Positions 15,478 through 24,083 of a stretch of DNA of 31,438 nucleotides are shown piece after piece (within the stretch, counting starts at the first letter, position 1; the number at the start of each line of letters is the position of its first letter). The notes under the pieces were generated by a model that was not told the origin of the DNA, searched no databases, and saw only the letters and a list, made by a program, of their open reading frames with translations. Made by a program: the position numbers and the translations under genes. The stretch comes from a virus: positions 1 through 31,438 of IMG/VR virus record IMGVR_UViG_3300044722_000024. One strand, given 5' to 3'.

Positions 15478-16699
15478 CCACAGTTTTGTCGAAGGAGCAG
15501 TCCGGGTCCTGCGTCTCGTTGCTCTCGCTCTCGCCAAACATCCCGAGCGAATCCGGTTGCAGATTGCTCACACCGCCATTGTTCACGTCCACGGTCACGG
15601 AGCCGGGCGGATAAAGGTCGATGTCGCCCTCGGTGTGCGTGCCATCCGGGCGCGTGTCGTTGGTCCAGTGGATGTGCGGCGTGCCTTCGTTCACATCGAC
15701 CGGCGTTTGCTGCGCCGACTTGCCGCTGCCGTTTTCGGGATTCACCGCATACTGGCCATTGACGCTATAGCTCGCGGCGTAGGTGTAGCCGTCCTCGGTG
15801 TCGCCGCTCGGGCCGTCGTGCGTGCATGACTTGTCCTTGTTCATCGTGCCAAACCACGTTGCGCCGAAGATCAGGCAGAACGGCTCGAACTTGTGACTGC
15901 CGCTCCCGTTGTAGTGCGTAAGCGGCGCGTTGCCGGGTGCGCCGTAGTCGGCGGTGTAAGTGATCGTGCCGCCCGGATTGACCGCGACGTTTTTGAACTC
16001 GAACCCACCGGAGTAACCGGGATTGGCGGTGCCGAGCTGGATCGACGGCGTTCCTGGTCCGGAAACGCGCAGCGTCCCGACGCCTGCAGGTCCACCAGCG
16101 ATGGACACGTTCACGTAAGCGGTGCAGGTCTGCGGTGGCTGGATGAAACACGACGGGCCGTCCGGGCTGATGTCCACGAAGACCTCGACGGAGACAGTCG
16201 GCGTATCGGGCTGCGGCGGCTTCGGCGGGCCAGGCGGTTTCGGCGGCACGGGGGGTTGTGGGCCACCGCCGCCGCCACCGCCTGGAGGAAAGCCTCCGCC
16301 ACCGCCGCCGGTGCCGCCACCGCCGCCGCCGGAACCACCTCCCCCGCCAGTGCCTCCTCCGTTTCCGCCCCCGCCGCCAGTGCCACCACCGCCAGAGCCT
16401 CCTCCTCCCCCGCCGCCCGGTGGACGTGGTGGCTCGGGAGGCTGTGGCGGATCGGGTGGATCGGGCGGCTGCGGGCCAACCGGCCACGGCTCATCCGTCC
16501 AATCGTGCGCGAGGAATTCAGCCGCGCCGAAGTCCCACTGTTGCGCGACCCGGCGGTCGTAAGGTTGCGTCTCCCACACCGGCTGCGTGATGAGCCAGAC
16601 GTAGCTCTCGAAGGTGAGCCACTTGCGCCACGCATCGCGTCGAACCGCGGTGCCGCTGCGCGCGAGCGTGCGCGCCTGAAACCAATCGAGCCCGGTCAT
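15458..16699 (-). CDS. Gly/Pro-rich tail-associated protein with Tad2/DUF2829-like N-terminus
   Basis: 413 residues from the ATG at 16699, overlapping the upstream stop as ATGA. Residues 1-70 have the DUF2829 pattern: an alanine/leucine helix, then SGTAVRRDAW at 15-24, a strand-rich middle with WLITQPVW, and AAEFLAHDW at 59-67, matching the family's R-x-x-W and closing DxLAxDW. Residues about 76-94 and 147-164 are proline-rich and 95-146 almost pure glycine with Ser/Thr, a flexible linker (16208-16474). Residues 165-413 are Ig- or fibre-like, with Asn/Gly/Thr-rich strands and a few cysteines. DUF2829 includes Tad2, which sequesters the Thoeris signal. It sits between a baseplate-like gene and the glycan cassette. 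Frame to 16807 exists but is not needed. Confidence 0.65.
   Translation of the reverse strand: MTGLDWFQARTLARSGTAVRRDAWRKWLTFESYVWLITQPVWETQPYDRRVAQQWDFGAAEFLAHDWTDEPWPVGPQPPDPPDPPQPPEPPRPPGGGGGGGSGGGGTGGGGGNGGGTGGGGGSGGGGGGTGGGGGGFPPGGGGGGGPQPPVPPKPPGPPKPPQPDTPTVSVEVFVDISPDGPSCFIQPPQTCTAYVNVSIAGGPAGVGTLRVSGPGTPSIQLGTANPGYSGGFEFKNVAVNPGGTITYTADYGAPGNAPLTHYNGSGSHKFEPFCLIFGATWFGTMNKDKSCTHDGPSGDTEDGYTYAASYSVNGQYAVNPENGSGKSAQQTPVDVNEGTPHIHWTNDTRPDGTHTEGDIDLYPPGSVTVDVNNGGVSNLQPDSLGMFGESESNETQDPDCSFDKTVDEGSSV
16208..16474 (-). repeat. low-complexity Pro/Gly coding tract
   Basis: GGN/CCN repeats coding for a proline, glycine, proline linker within the tail protein. The mirror-image open frames on the other strand are shadows of this composition. 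Confidence 0.8.
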
Positions 16700-17457
16700 A
16701 GCGTGTCGGGGATGAGGTCGCGCGCGACTTCGACCAGGAAGGTGCGCGTAGTGTTGCGCAAGAACGGCGGACCGACCTGCGGCTGGTAGTTGTTGAGCGC
16801 GATCCACTCGAACTCGCCGAGCGCGTTGAACAGCGTGCCCGCATCGGCTTCGTAGTTCGTCAGCGCGCTGGTCAGCTCCGGGCTGTCGAGCTTCACATGG
16901 AGCCGGAAGGCGGTCTGCTCGCCTTCGCCAATCTTCCGCCAGTCGTGGCCGTCCACGAGGATGCTTTCCGGCTCCAGCTCCTTGAGCGCGAACCGCAGCG
17001 CCGCGAGGCTGATATCAGCTACGACGCCGCCTTTGAGGAACGTGATGTGAAAGACGAGATCGTCTCCTCGCTTCGTCCAGAACAGCGGGCCTTTGTCCTT
17101 CACGGTCACGTCGCCGAAGTTCTGCGCATTGAGCGACACCAAATGGGTCAGCAAGTCGATATAGACTTCCAGCACGCCCGACGGCCGCACGTTCCCGCTC
17201 GGCTCGATGCCGAAGGTGAAGATGACGGGATCGCTCACGCCGTCCGCGTTGCCGGCGCGCAATGCGACGACGAACACACCCGGCATGGTCGCGGCGCCGG
17301 AGATTTTGCCGTTGGGCAAATTGAGCGTCAGCCCTGGCGGCAGCGGCGACGCATTCCAGAACGTTGGTGAATTGCTCGCCCACGGCTGAAACGCGAACGC
17401 CTGCCACTGGAGGTAGCCGAGGACGCTTTGCGTGGTGTTGATGACGGGCGCGGCCAT
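16696..17457 (-). CDS. phage tail protein with N-terminal putative Ig domain
   Basis: 253 residues. Residues about 1-85 match the He_PIG-type putative Ig pattern: a tryptophan, then LPPGLTLN, NGKISG and a strand ending in FTFGI. The rest is mixed alpha/beta with many acidic residues and no membrane helix. The start follows the upstream TAA directly (17458-17460) and its stop overlaps the next start. Tail or baseplate function is inferred from the position downstream of the tape measure and the large tail gene. The Ig domain would fit a role in weak carbohydrate contact with the host surface. Confidence 0.6.
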   Translation of the reverse strand: MAAPVINTTQSVLGYLQWQAFAFQPWASNSPTFWNASPLPPGLTLNLPNGKISGAATMPGVFVVALRAGNADGVSDPVIFTFGIEPSGNVRPSGVLEVYIDLLTHLVSLNAQNFGDVTVKDKGPLFWTKRGDDLVFHITFLKGGVVADISLAALRFALKELEPESILVDGHDWRKIGEGEQTAFRLHVKLDSPELTSALTNYEADAGTLFNALGEFEWIALNNYQPQVGPPFLRNTTRTFLVEVARDLIPDTL

Positions 17458-19818
17458 TTATCCGACCTCCGCTTTGGCTTCCGTCATCGACGCGAAGACG
17501 AACCCCTTCGCGCCGCGCACGCTGTTTTCCGTATCGAACTGAATCAGCCGCGCGCGGATGACGAAGCTCGGCGAAGTGGGCGCGACGCTCGCCGCCTGCC
17601 AGGTCGCGTAAAGCAGCCGCTCGGCCGTCAGCACGTTATCGAGAGAGCGTTTGATCGCGGCGCCGAAGTGGTGCTTGAGCTTGAGCCCGCTGACGATGAT
17701 CCGCTGCGCGAGCACCGGCGCGGGTAGCCAGACGATGTTCTCGAGATTCTCGGCCACGGGCGCGGGTGTCGCCTGTCCCGGCGCGCTGCCGACTTCGATC
17801 ACCGCGAGCATTTGCGCGCGGGTGTTCGCCGCGAGGAGTTGGAGCTCCAGATCGAACTGCACCGAGAAACTGCTGCCCGGCTTCCACATCGCGTCGTTAA
17901 TGTGGATGAGGAAAAGCTCGCGCTCGAAATCCATCGGGAAGAACGAGTTCGTCTGCGCGGCGCGAGAGAGCCGATACCACACGCGCCCGTCGCTGCCGGC
18001 AAAGCCGAGCGGTTCGAGATAGCCGCCGCGGCGGCCGAGACCACCGGGCACGAGCAGCGGCGTGTTGGTCGTGTTCTGGAACACGTTGCCCGCGCTCGGC
18101 TCCGGACGTGGTAGCGGCACGGCGATGGGGACGACGGTCGCATCGTGGATCGCGGGCAGCAGCCCCGGAGCCCGCGGCAGTTTGCCAGTCTTACCCTCGG
18201 CGAGTTCCTTCACATTGAAATCCGCCGGCAGTCGCGCGCTGGGAAACACGTCGATGAAGTCCGGGATTTCGATCTCTTGCGGGTCGGCGTTTTCGCGGTC
18301 GCCGAAGAAGTTCGGCGTCGGCAGCAAATCTTCGATGTGTTCGAGCCGCGCGTAGATGCCGGCGAGTGCGTCGAGCAGGCCGACGATCTGCGCGATCGTA
18401 TGAGTGTGCGCGAGGAAGGCGCTGCGGGGTCCCGCCGTCGAGAGAGTGAGTGCGAGGCTGTTCGGTGCCGGCGGATCGACGGTCAGCGGGAAATCGAGCA
18501 CCGCTTCATTCGCACTCGGAATCTTCACCGTGAAGTCCGGGCCGAGCACGAGCACGCGACCATTGCCGATGTTTTGGCGCACGGTGAGGTGGAACGCCTC
18601 GGTGCCGAGATTGTGCGGGAAAGAGAACGACCGCAGCTCGCCATCGCCGAACACCGCGACGTAGTGCTGCACGCCGAAGATGATCTGGTCGGGCGTAAAC
18701 GGGATATAGTCGCGCGGCTGCGGCGGGCGCAGCCAATCAATCGGCCGCACCGTTTCCATTTCCTCCCAGATTTGTTCCCGCACGATCTTCACCGGCTCCT
18801 GGAAGAGCGTGATGATGCGGCCTGGCACCGCGGGGTCAGCGATGTCTTCGCCGTCGTCCACGATCTCGGCCTCAACCTCGAAGGGCACTTCAATCTCCGC
18901 CACGGCCCGCAGCGCCGCCGCCATCTCCGCGCGGTCGAGTGGCAGCGTGACGGTGAGCACGCCCGGGGCGAACGTGTTCACCTCGACGGTGATGAGCGGT
19001 TGCGGCGAGCCGGCGAGATCGCCGATGAATTCGACGTAGGCGTTGTCCGGCTCCGGGTTGGTGGCCTCGAAGCGCTTGCCCTTCTCGAACATCGCGTTCA
19101 GCGCCGCCGCGATCTCGTCCGGGCCGTCATCGATGCCGAGCAGCTTCGAGACGCGATAGTTCCAGCGGAGGAAATACGTGCCGCGAAAGTCTGGCGGCAA
19201 ATGCAGCGCCTGGATCTCGTTGCTCGGCGGCTCCGTCTCGCTGCCGCCATCGCCCTCGCGGATGCGCCGGATGGCGGGCGGCGTCGGCAGCACGCGCTCG
19301 TGGCCGCCGTTGAATGCGAGCGGTGCTTGGATGAGCCGGCACTCGAACCACCAGACGCCGAGCTGCTGGAACTGCCGCACCCGCACGAAAGAATTCGGCC
19401 CGAGTTTGTTCGTGTGAACGTAGATCGGCCACGCGCCTTCCGAATCCGCGCGCGTGGTTTTCGCGACCCACGTTCCCGTCACGGGACTCTCCACGGTGTC
19501 AATGATGCCTGAACCCTGTGCCGCGGTTTTGAACGCATCCGCTGTGGCGTCGAAATTGATCTCCGGCGTATCGGTGTCGCCGATCCAAAGCTTGAACGCA
19601 CCGGAAGTCGCGGCCGTCAGCACCTTGCCGATGCTGGCCCGCAGTGTCCGCACGCGGAGATCACGCTCGCGCAGATCACCGCTCTCACTGCGTTCGTAGG
19701 TCCGCAGCGTGCAGCGCAACTGGTCGCCGAGCACAAACGGCGAAAGCGTCACGGCCCCACCGTCGCGCGAGATGAGCTTGCGCGTGATGAGGTCGGCGTA
19801 GAGATCAAGGTCGCTCAC
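17458..19818 (-). CDS. large phage tail/baseplate protein
   Basis: 786 residues from a GTG at 19818, with TTGACA 13 nt upstream. It is a multi-domain, strand-rich protein without membrane segments. Residues about 180-205 form a charged linker (EGDGGSETEPP), and 345-470 and 560-780 are strand-rich. A helix around SAFLAHTHTIAQIVGLLDALAGIYARLEHI (about 470-500) resembles the short coiled coils that trimerise tail-tip and fibre proteins. I recognise no named family. Size and place, third from the end of the tail block, suggest a baseplate hub or tail-tip protein. Confidence 0.6.
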   Translation of the reverse strand: MSDLDLYADLITRKLISRDGGAVTLSPFVLGDQLRCTLRTYERSESGDLRERDLRVRTLRASIGKVLTAATSGAFKLWIGDTDTPEINFDATADAFKTAAQGSGIIDTVESPVTGTWVAKTTRADSEGAWPIYVHTNKLGPNSFVRVRQFQQLGVWWFECRLIQAPLAFNGGHERVLPTPPAIRRIREGDGGSETEPPSNEIQALHLPPDFRGTYFLRWNYRVSKLLGIDDGPDEIAAALNAMFEKGKRFEATNPEPDNAYVEFIGDLAGSPQPLITVEVNTFAPGVLTVTLPLDRAEMAAALRAVAEIEVPFEVEAEIVDDGEDIADPAVPGRIITLFQEPVKIVREQIWEEMETVRPIDWLRPPQPRDYIPFTPDQIIFGVQHYVAVFGDGELRSFSFPHNLGTEAFHLTVRQNIGNGRVLVLGPDFTVKIPSANEAVLDFPLTVDPPAPNSLALTLSTAGPRSAFLAHTHTIAQIVGLLDALAGIYARLEHIEDLLPTPNFFGDRENADPQEIEIPDFIDVFPSARLPADFNVKELAEGKTGKLPRAPGLLPAIHDATVVPIAVPLPRPEPSAGNVFQNTTNTPLLVPGGLGRRGGYLEPLGFAGSDGRVWYRLSRAAQTNSFFPMDFERELFLIHINDAMWKPGSSFSVQFDLELQLLAANTRAQMLAVIEVGSAPGQATPAPVAENLENIVWLPAPVLAQRIIVSGLKLKHHFGAAIKRSLDNVLTAERLLYATWQAASVAPTSPSFVIRARLIQFDTENSVRGAKGFVFASMTEAKAEVG

Positions 19819-19831
19819 GCCGATCGCCGCT

Positions 19832-19837
19832 TGTCAA
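19832..19837 (-). promoter_or_regulatory. TTGACA motif before the large tail gene
   Basis: 13 nt upstream of the GTG at 19818, in the gap after the 59-residue gene. Confidence 0.35.
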
Positions 19838-19850
19838 AGGACGCGCCGCT

Positions 19851-20030
19851 CTACTCCGCCGCCTTTCGCGCCTCTTCCTCGTCGGGCGTTTCGCGTTCGA
19901 GGCTGAAGAAAAACGGATCGAAGGACTGCCGCTTGTGCGGAAACCGCGGATTGAGCGGCGGCTCCTCAGCGCGCTTCTTCGCCTTCTCCGCCTCGCGCTC
20001 CTGGCGATTGGTCTTCGGGTCTAGCGACAT
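19851..20030 (-). CDS. small charged tail-operon protein
   Basis: 59 residues from the ATG at 20030, two bases after the upstream stop (TAG 20033-20035). It is highly charged: the first half is Lys/Arg/Glu and helix-forming, the last 15 residues are Glu-rich. The middle has PRFPHKRQSFDPFFF, an aromatic patch. I recognise no family. The longer frame to 20258 overlaps the upstream gene and is not convincing. Confidence 0.55.
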   Translation of the reverse strand: MSLDPKTNRQEREAEKAKKRAEEPPLNPRFPHKRQSFDPFFFSLERETPDEEEARKAAE

Positions 20031-20032
20031 AG

Positions 20033-21103
20033 CTAAGTGCTCCAGAAGAGGCCGCGCGCATCGGCTTGGTTGAAGAATGCCCATGCCTCGGCGTTCCGGT
20101 CGTTGATGAAGCTCAGAAGCCCATTGATGATCGGCTGCGCGACACCGCCTGCGAGCGGCAGATCCAGTCCCAACGGGGCCGGGGGAGCTTTCGGAATCAC
20201 GAGGCGGGAGGCGTGTTGCAGATTCCAGAAAACGAAATGCTGCGGGTATGGCGTCCACGTTTCATCAGGCTCGGTGTCCTCGCCTACATCCGGCGGCGAG
20301 ACGATCCACACCGTCGCCATTTTCAGCTCATCGAACTGCGCATCGCCCGCGTTGAGCAGCGTCCCATACATCAGTGCGAGGCTTTGCTCCTCGGGCGGTC
20401 GATACTTTGCCGCGGCACGCAGCTTCGCGCGCCCGCCAGTGCTGCGCAGGTAGTCGTTGAGGAAAACCGTTGAGATGGATTCCGTCTGCGCTTCAAGCAA
20501 CGGATCGTGAAGGTCGATCTGGAGGCGCGTGCCGATCCGTGCTTTCGAGAGCACCACGTCCATTGCGCGGATTTCGCGGGTGCGTGTTTCGTCCGGCTCA
20601 CCTTCGAGCGCACCGGGCTTCGTCACATCGCCGCCTTTCGCGGCCGGCTTCACCCCAAGCTTCTCGAAGAACTTCGGATAGCCCTCGGCCGCCACGGCGA
20701 TGATTTGTCCGGAGAGCGAGGCACTCACGCTGTCCGGCATCAGCGGATTGCGCCAGCCGCCGAGGATGAGATACGGCGCGGGATCGTTGGTCAGCGGCAC
20801 GTCGCGATCCGCGGCGGCTTCGTCCTCCAGCGGTTTTCCATCCGGCCAATCGGCGGGCATGGAGAAGTGAGCATCGCGCCCATTCACGAAACCGGGGCGA
20901 ACGAACGCGCGCCACTCGCCCGTGCCGTCATCCTTGAACTCGTAGCGCGCGTTGATGTGCCACGGATGCCGCCACAGTGCGCTCGCGTCGCCGGAGACGA
21001 TCACTCCGTTGGCCAGCTCCTTCGTTTCGCAACGAAGGCCGCGCAATGGGCGCGCGCGCTTCGCCAGCGCGACGGCTTTGTTCCAGGCATCGGCGGCGAT
21101 CAT
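20033..21103 (-). CDS. phage tail-region hypothetical protein
   Basis: 356 residues, start ATG at 21103 overlapping the upstream stop (21100-21103). Soluble and mixed alpha/beta, with tryptophan-rich strands near residues 44-65 and 300-350 and an acidic linker around 155-172. No signal peptide. I recognise no domain. Its tight coupling to both neighbours and its place after the tape measure suggest a structural tail component. The palindrome at 21022-21035 is in its 5' part. Confidence 0.55.
   Translation of the reverse strand: MIAADAWNKAVALAKRARPLRGLRCETKELANGVIVSGDASALWRHPWHINARYEFKDDGTGEWRAFVRPGFVNGRDAHFSMPADWPDGKPLEDEAAADRDVPLTNDPAPYLILGGWRNPLMPDSVSASLSGQIIAVAAEGYPKFFEKLGVKPAAKGGDVTKPGALEGEPDETRTREIRAMDVVLSKARIGTRLQIDLHDPLLEAQTESISTVFLNDYLRSTGGRAKLRAAAKYRPPEEQSLALMYGTLLNAGDAQFDELKMATVWIVSPPDVGEDTEPDETWTPYPQHFVFWNLQHASRLVIPKAPPAPLGLDLPLAGGVAQPIINGLLSFINDRNAEAWAFFNQADARGLFWST
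21022..21035. repeat. TCGTT-N4-AACGA palindrome, copy 3
   Basis: Centre TCGC. The surrounding arms extend to CCTTCGTT/AACGAAGG (21019-21038). It lies in the 356-residue tail gene, read on the minus strand as RCETKE. Confidence 0.6.
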
Positions 21104-21729
21104 TGCCAGAAGAAAAGCCGCGTCGCCGTCTTGCGGTCAGGGCTGAGGGCCGGGCGATGTTGCAGGTCGGAGAACGTGATTTGGTAGAGATCGAGCTTCT
21201 TGTCCTCGCGCTCGCGAAGCATCGCCAGCGGATACCTTGCGCGGCGGCCGGGCAGCGCGACCGCACCGCCGCTGCCGCCGTGCGAATCGCTCGCCTCGCC
21301 GTCGTCGGTGTTCGGATCTGCGACTTGCACGACTTCGACTTTCTCGACCGACCAATCTTTCTCGCGGCACGTCACCTCGACGCAGATGTAGCCGCGGCCT
21401 TCGTCATCGAGCATCGGCTGGCCGAACTTCAACACCGGCGCCGGTTGGTCGTCCGTGCCCGCGAGCGGCACGTCTTTGATCTTCGCGTCCACACGATTCA
21501 CGGTGCCGGGCCGTATGCTCGCGGCCTCAGTGCCGACGAGCGACACCTGGAAGGGATGCACAAAGTCCGCGCCGTCGCCGACGAACGTGATGATGGTCCC
21601 GTCCGGCATTTCGCGCAGCCGCACACCTCCGCCCGCGATGAGCCGGCACGCGCGCACGGCCGCGCAGAGCTGATTCCAGAGCGTCGCGGTGATCGGCTGC
21701 CCCCGCTTCACGAAGGGCGGCTCGTTCAT
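21100..21729 (-). CDS. phage tail-region hypothetical protein
   Basis: 209 residues from the ATG at 21729, which overlaps the stop of the upstream gene (21726-21729). The first 40 residues are helical and basic (WNQLCAAVRACRLIAGGG) and the rest is strand-rich and acidic, with a GGSGGA linker near 152-157. The N-terminal pattern, a helix followed by glycine turns and VRLRE, recurs in phage structural proteins annotated only as hypothetical. Structural role is inferred from position. Confidence 0.55.
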   Translation of the reverse strand: MNEPPFVKRGQPITATLWNQLCAAVRACRLIAGGGVRLREMPDGTIITFVGDGADFVHPFQVSLVGTEAASIRPGTVNRVDAKIKDVPLAGTDDQPAPVLKFGQPMLDDEGRGYICVEVTCREKDWSVEKVEVVQVADPNTDDGEASDSHGGSGGAVALPGRRARYPLAMLREREDKKLDLYQITFSDLQHRPALSPDRKTATRLFFWQ

Positions 21730-22439
21730 TCGCCACTGCCTTCCAGTTGTGCCTGCCCATACACATCGCGCAGCCAGCCGTTCGGCCCGGAGAGCATGTA
21801 GTCCTCGGTGATCTCGACTGCGTTGCCTTTGCGTTTGATCTTCGGCGCCATCTTCAGCCAGTTCCGCTTCTTCGCAGCGCCGGGAATCTTGAACTGCTCA
21901 ATGCCGGGCGGTTTTTCCACCACCGTGCCGATGCCCCGCAGGATGCCGCTCGGGATGGTGCGCGCAGCGTAGGTTTTGCGGAACACCGCGCCGACCACGA
22001 GCCAGTTGTCCACGCCGAACAATGGGTTCTTCTTCGGCTTCTTGCCGCTGCCGCTGAGCGCCGTCTGCTGTCCGCTCGACTCCGGCAGTGTCTCCGCGAA
22101 CTGCTCTTTCGCGGCGTCCCACGCGTAGCGCGTTTTGAGGGTGTCGAAAAACGGGTGCGTCTGGATCGGGTCTTCGGCCATCGAGGTATCCAGCTCGAAC
22201 GTCACCTGGTCATCCTTGGGCTCGTCAGTCACTCCCTCGAAATGCAGCGTCACTTTGAAGCCGCCGTCGTCTTCCTGCGTGAAGGAGCGCGAACGATACG
22301 GAATCCCGATGCCGAGATTCGGCAGCACGCTCAGCGCTTCGGCGAGTGTCTCGACGAACATCGGCACGTCGATGGTCGCGACGCCGGTCTCGGAAATGCC
22401 GCCTGTGATGCCGGTCGTTGGAAGAGGAGCGGCGGACAT
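21726..22439 (-). CDS. phage tail-region hypothetical protein
   Basis: 237 residues from the ATG at 22439, one base after the tape measure stop. A TTG at 22448 extends the frame but is a weaker start. The N-terminus is Ser/Thr/Gly-rich; residues about 45-75 form strands (PYRSRSF, FKVTLHFEG). A basic stretch at 133-140 and KIKRKGNAVE near 200-210 are lysine-rich. No family recognised. The position straight after the tape measure is that of lambda gpM/gpL-type distal tail proteins, so a tail-tip role is possible. Confidence 0.55.
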   Translation of the reverse strand: MSAAPLPTTGITGGISETGVATIDVPMFVETLAEALSVLPNLGIGIPYRSRSFTQEDDGGFKVTLHFEGVTDEPKDDQVTFELDTSMAEDPIQTHPFFDTLKTRYAWDAAKEQFAETLPESSGQQTALSGSGKKPKKNPLFGVDNWLVVGAVFRKTYAARTIPSGILRGIGTVVEKPPGIEQFKIPGAAKKRNWLKMAPKIKRKGNAVEITEDYMLSGPNGWLRDVYGQAQLEGSGE

Positions 22440-22440
22440 A

Positions 22441-24045
22441 TTAGCCAAAGGCCGGTGTCAGCGTCGGCGTCTTGGCCGGCGGGCGATCAAGCAGTCGCTT
22501 CACGTCGCGGAGCAGGCCGGTCTGCGTCCCGAGTTCGCGCGTCTGCCGCTGCTGCTCGCGGAGCATCGGGTCGCCATTGCTGTAAGCCGCGCCGCCGCCA
22601 CCGATGCGCTGGATCGCGGATACCGCGTTCTTCACGGTCTTCTCCGGCTTGCCTTCGCCGTCATCGAGGTTGAGCTGCGGTCCGGTGGCCTTCTTCGGCT
22701 CCACGTCAGCGCGCGCCTGCGCGGAGACTCTCTCCACCCGATCCATCACGCCGCCGATGCTGTCGCTGAGCTGCGATTCCAAATCGCTCGTGTCGATGAG
22801 CGAACTGCCTTTCTCGAAGCCCTCGCTGAGCGCACTGCCTATGTTTGCAAAGGTCGCGCGCATCCGCTCCGCCGCTCGATCCACTTGCGGGCCGAGCAGG
22901 TCGCCCGCGTCGCCGCGATTATCCTGACCGGCCTCGCGGAAGCCCTGCGCCGTCTCTCGCACAGCCTTCGCGCCGTCGCCGATCTCATCGCCGATGAGCG
23001 GAGTATCCGCGAGGAATTCGAGCAGCTTCGCGACACCGTCCAGGAGCAACGCGACGAAGCCTTGCGCGATGCCCGTGATCGCTTTGCCCATGCCGATCCA
23101 GAAGTCAGCCGAGGTGACGATCTGGAAAAGCGTGATGGCATTCTTTACCGCCTCAACCAGCGCCTGCCAAAGCGCCTGCGCCACGGCCATCAGCGTGCCC
23201 GCGAGAAAGTTCACCGCGTTGGCAAAGGCGATCTTCGCGGAGGTGAAAAGGATGTCGCCGACTTTGCCGTCCGCGAACGCCTGGACGATGAACGCCACCG
23301 CTTCACCGGCCTTTTGCCCCCAGCTCGCGAGGTCGAGCGAGGCGAACTTGTCGAGCAGCGGCTTGAGCACCGGCGCAACCTTCTCCGCCACGCCGACCCA
23401 GAACCCCCGCACCTTCAGTCCGCTCAATGCGAGCTTGTCGCCGACGTCATCGAAGAGCGCTGCATCTTTGGCGAGGATCTGAGCTTGGGAGCCGACCTGG
23501 CTCGCCGCATCGCCGAAGCCATCGGACGAAAAGAGCGAAAGCAACTCCGCACCGCTGCGCCCGAAAATCTCCATCGACGCCGCGGCCTTCTGCGACGGGT
23601 CTTGGATGGTGTTGATCGCCGCACCGAGTGTGCGGAACTGCTCCGCGGGCGTCTTCTTCTTTAGCCCCTCGAGATTGATCCCAAGCTTCTTGATCGTGTC
23701 GTCCGCCGAGCCGCCTTGCAGCGTCTTCGCCATTTTGCCGAACACCGGCCCGATGTCCGCCGCGGACTTGCCTGCGTTGGCGAACTCCTGCTGCAACACG
23801 ACAAGATCGGCTACGGCGATGCCTGTGTTCGCCGAGAGATCATTGAGTTGCCCGCCAACGTCGAGCGCCTGCTTGAAACGGTCGAACCCCGCCGTCACCA
23901 CTCCCGCCGCCGCACGGATGGCAATGAACGCGACGGCGAACTTCGCGATGCGCGATTGCAGCGCGAGCATCTTGCCGTTGATGCGCGCGAGTGCCCCGCT
24001 CAGGCGGCTGTCGTCGGCATCGAATACGGCGGTGGCTTTCGGCAT
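22441..24045 (-). CDS. phage tail tape measure protein
   Basis: 534 residues. The N-terminal 200 residues are helical with the repeated small-residue pattern of tape measure proteins, including a conserved-looking stretch around AAINTIQDPSQKAAASMEIFGRSG (the TMP 'G-R-S-G-A-E-L' region). Several hydrophobic helices lie between about 255 and 365 (VGDILFTSAKIAFANAV, ALWQALVEAV, IGMGKAITGIAQGFVALLL). Coiled-coil and Gln/Arg-rich segments follow. Tape measure proteins set tail length and are ejected into the host. The position after the G/GT chaperone genes is canonical, although a moron and a tRNA intervene. TTGACG lies 14 nt before the ATG. Confidence 0.85.
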   Translation of the reverse strand: MPKATAVFDADDSRLSGALARINGKMLALQSRIAKFAVAFIAIRAAAGVVTAGFDRFKQALDVGGQLNDLSANTGIAVADLVVLQQEFANAGKSAADIGPVFGKMAKTLQGGSADDTIKKLGINLEGLKKKTPAEQFRTLGAAINTIQDPSQKAAASMEIFGRSGAELLSLFSSDGFGDAASQVGSQAQILAKDAALFDDVGDKLALSGLKVRGFWVGVAEKVAPVLKPLLDKFASLDLASWGQKAGEAVAFIVQAFADGKVGDILFTSAKIAFANAVNFLAGTLMAVAQALWQALVEAVKNAITLFQIVTSADFWIGMGKAITGIAQGFVALLLDGVAKLLEFLADTPLIGDEIGDGAKAVRETAQGFREAGQDNRGDAGDLLGPQVDRAAERMRATFANIGSALSEGFEKGSSLIDTSDLESQLSDSIGGVMDRVERVSAQARADVEPKKATGPQLNLDDGEGKPEKTVKNAVSAIQRIGGGGAAYSNGDPMLREQQRQTRELGTQTGLLRDVKRLLDRPPAKTPTLTPAFG

Positions 24046-24059
24046 CGACGCACGCGCGC

Positions 24060-24065
24060 CGTCAA
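24060..24065 (-). promoter_or_regulatory. TTGACG motif before the tape measure gene
   Basis: 14 nt upstream of the ATG at 24045, inside the 38-bp divergent gap shared with the monooxygenase-fold gene. Confidence 0.35.
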
Positions 24066-24083
24066 CTGAGCCTCAATTCAGAC

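Noticed and set aside
16122-16562. Proline-rich 146-codon open frame on the plus strand
   Set aside because: Reverse image of the glycine linker in the tail protein; the minus strand has the coupled starts and the DUF2829-like domain.
18145-19512. 455-codon open frame on the plus strand
   Set aside because: Antisense shadow of the 786-residue tail gene; composition dominated by Arg, His and Glu as expected from GC-rich shadows.
22135-23664. 509-codon open frame on the plus strand
   Set aside because: Antisense of the tape measure gene and of the next tail gene, without domain signals.
24060-24065. TTGAC(A/G) motifs as ordinary -35 promoter boxes
   Set aside because: A -10 box at normal spacing would fall within the coding sequence and the transcript would start after the start codon.
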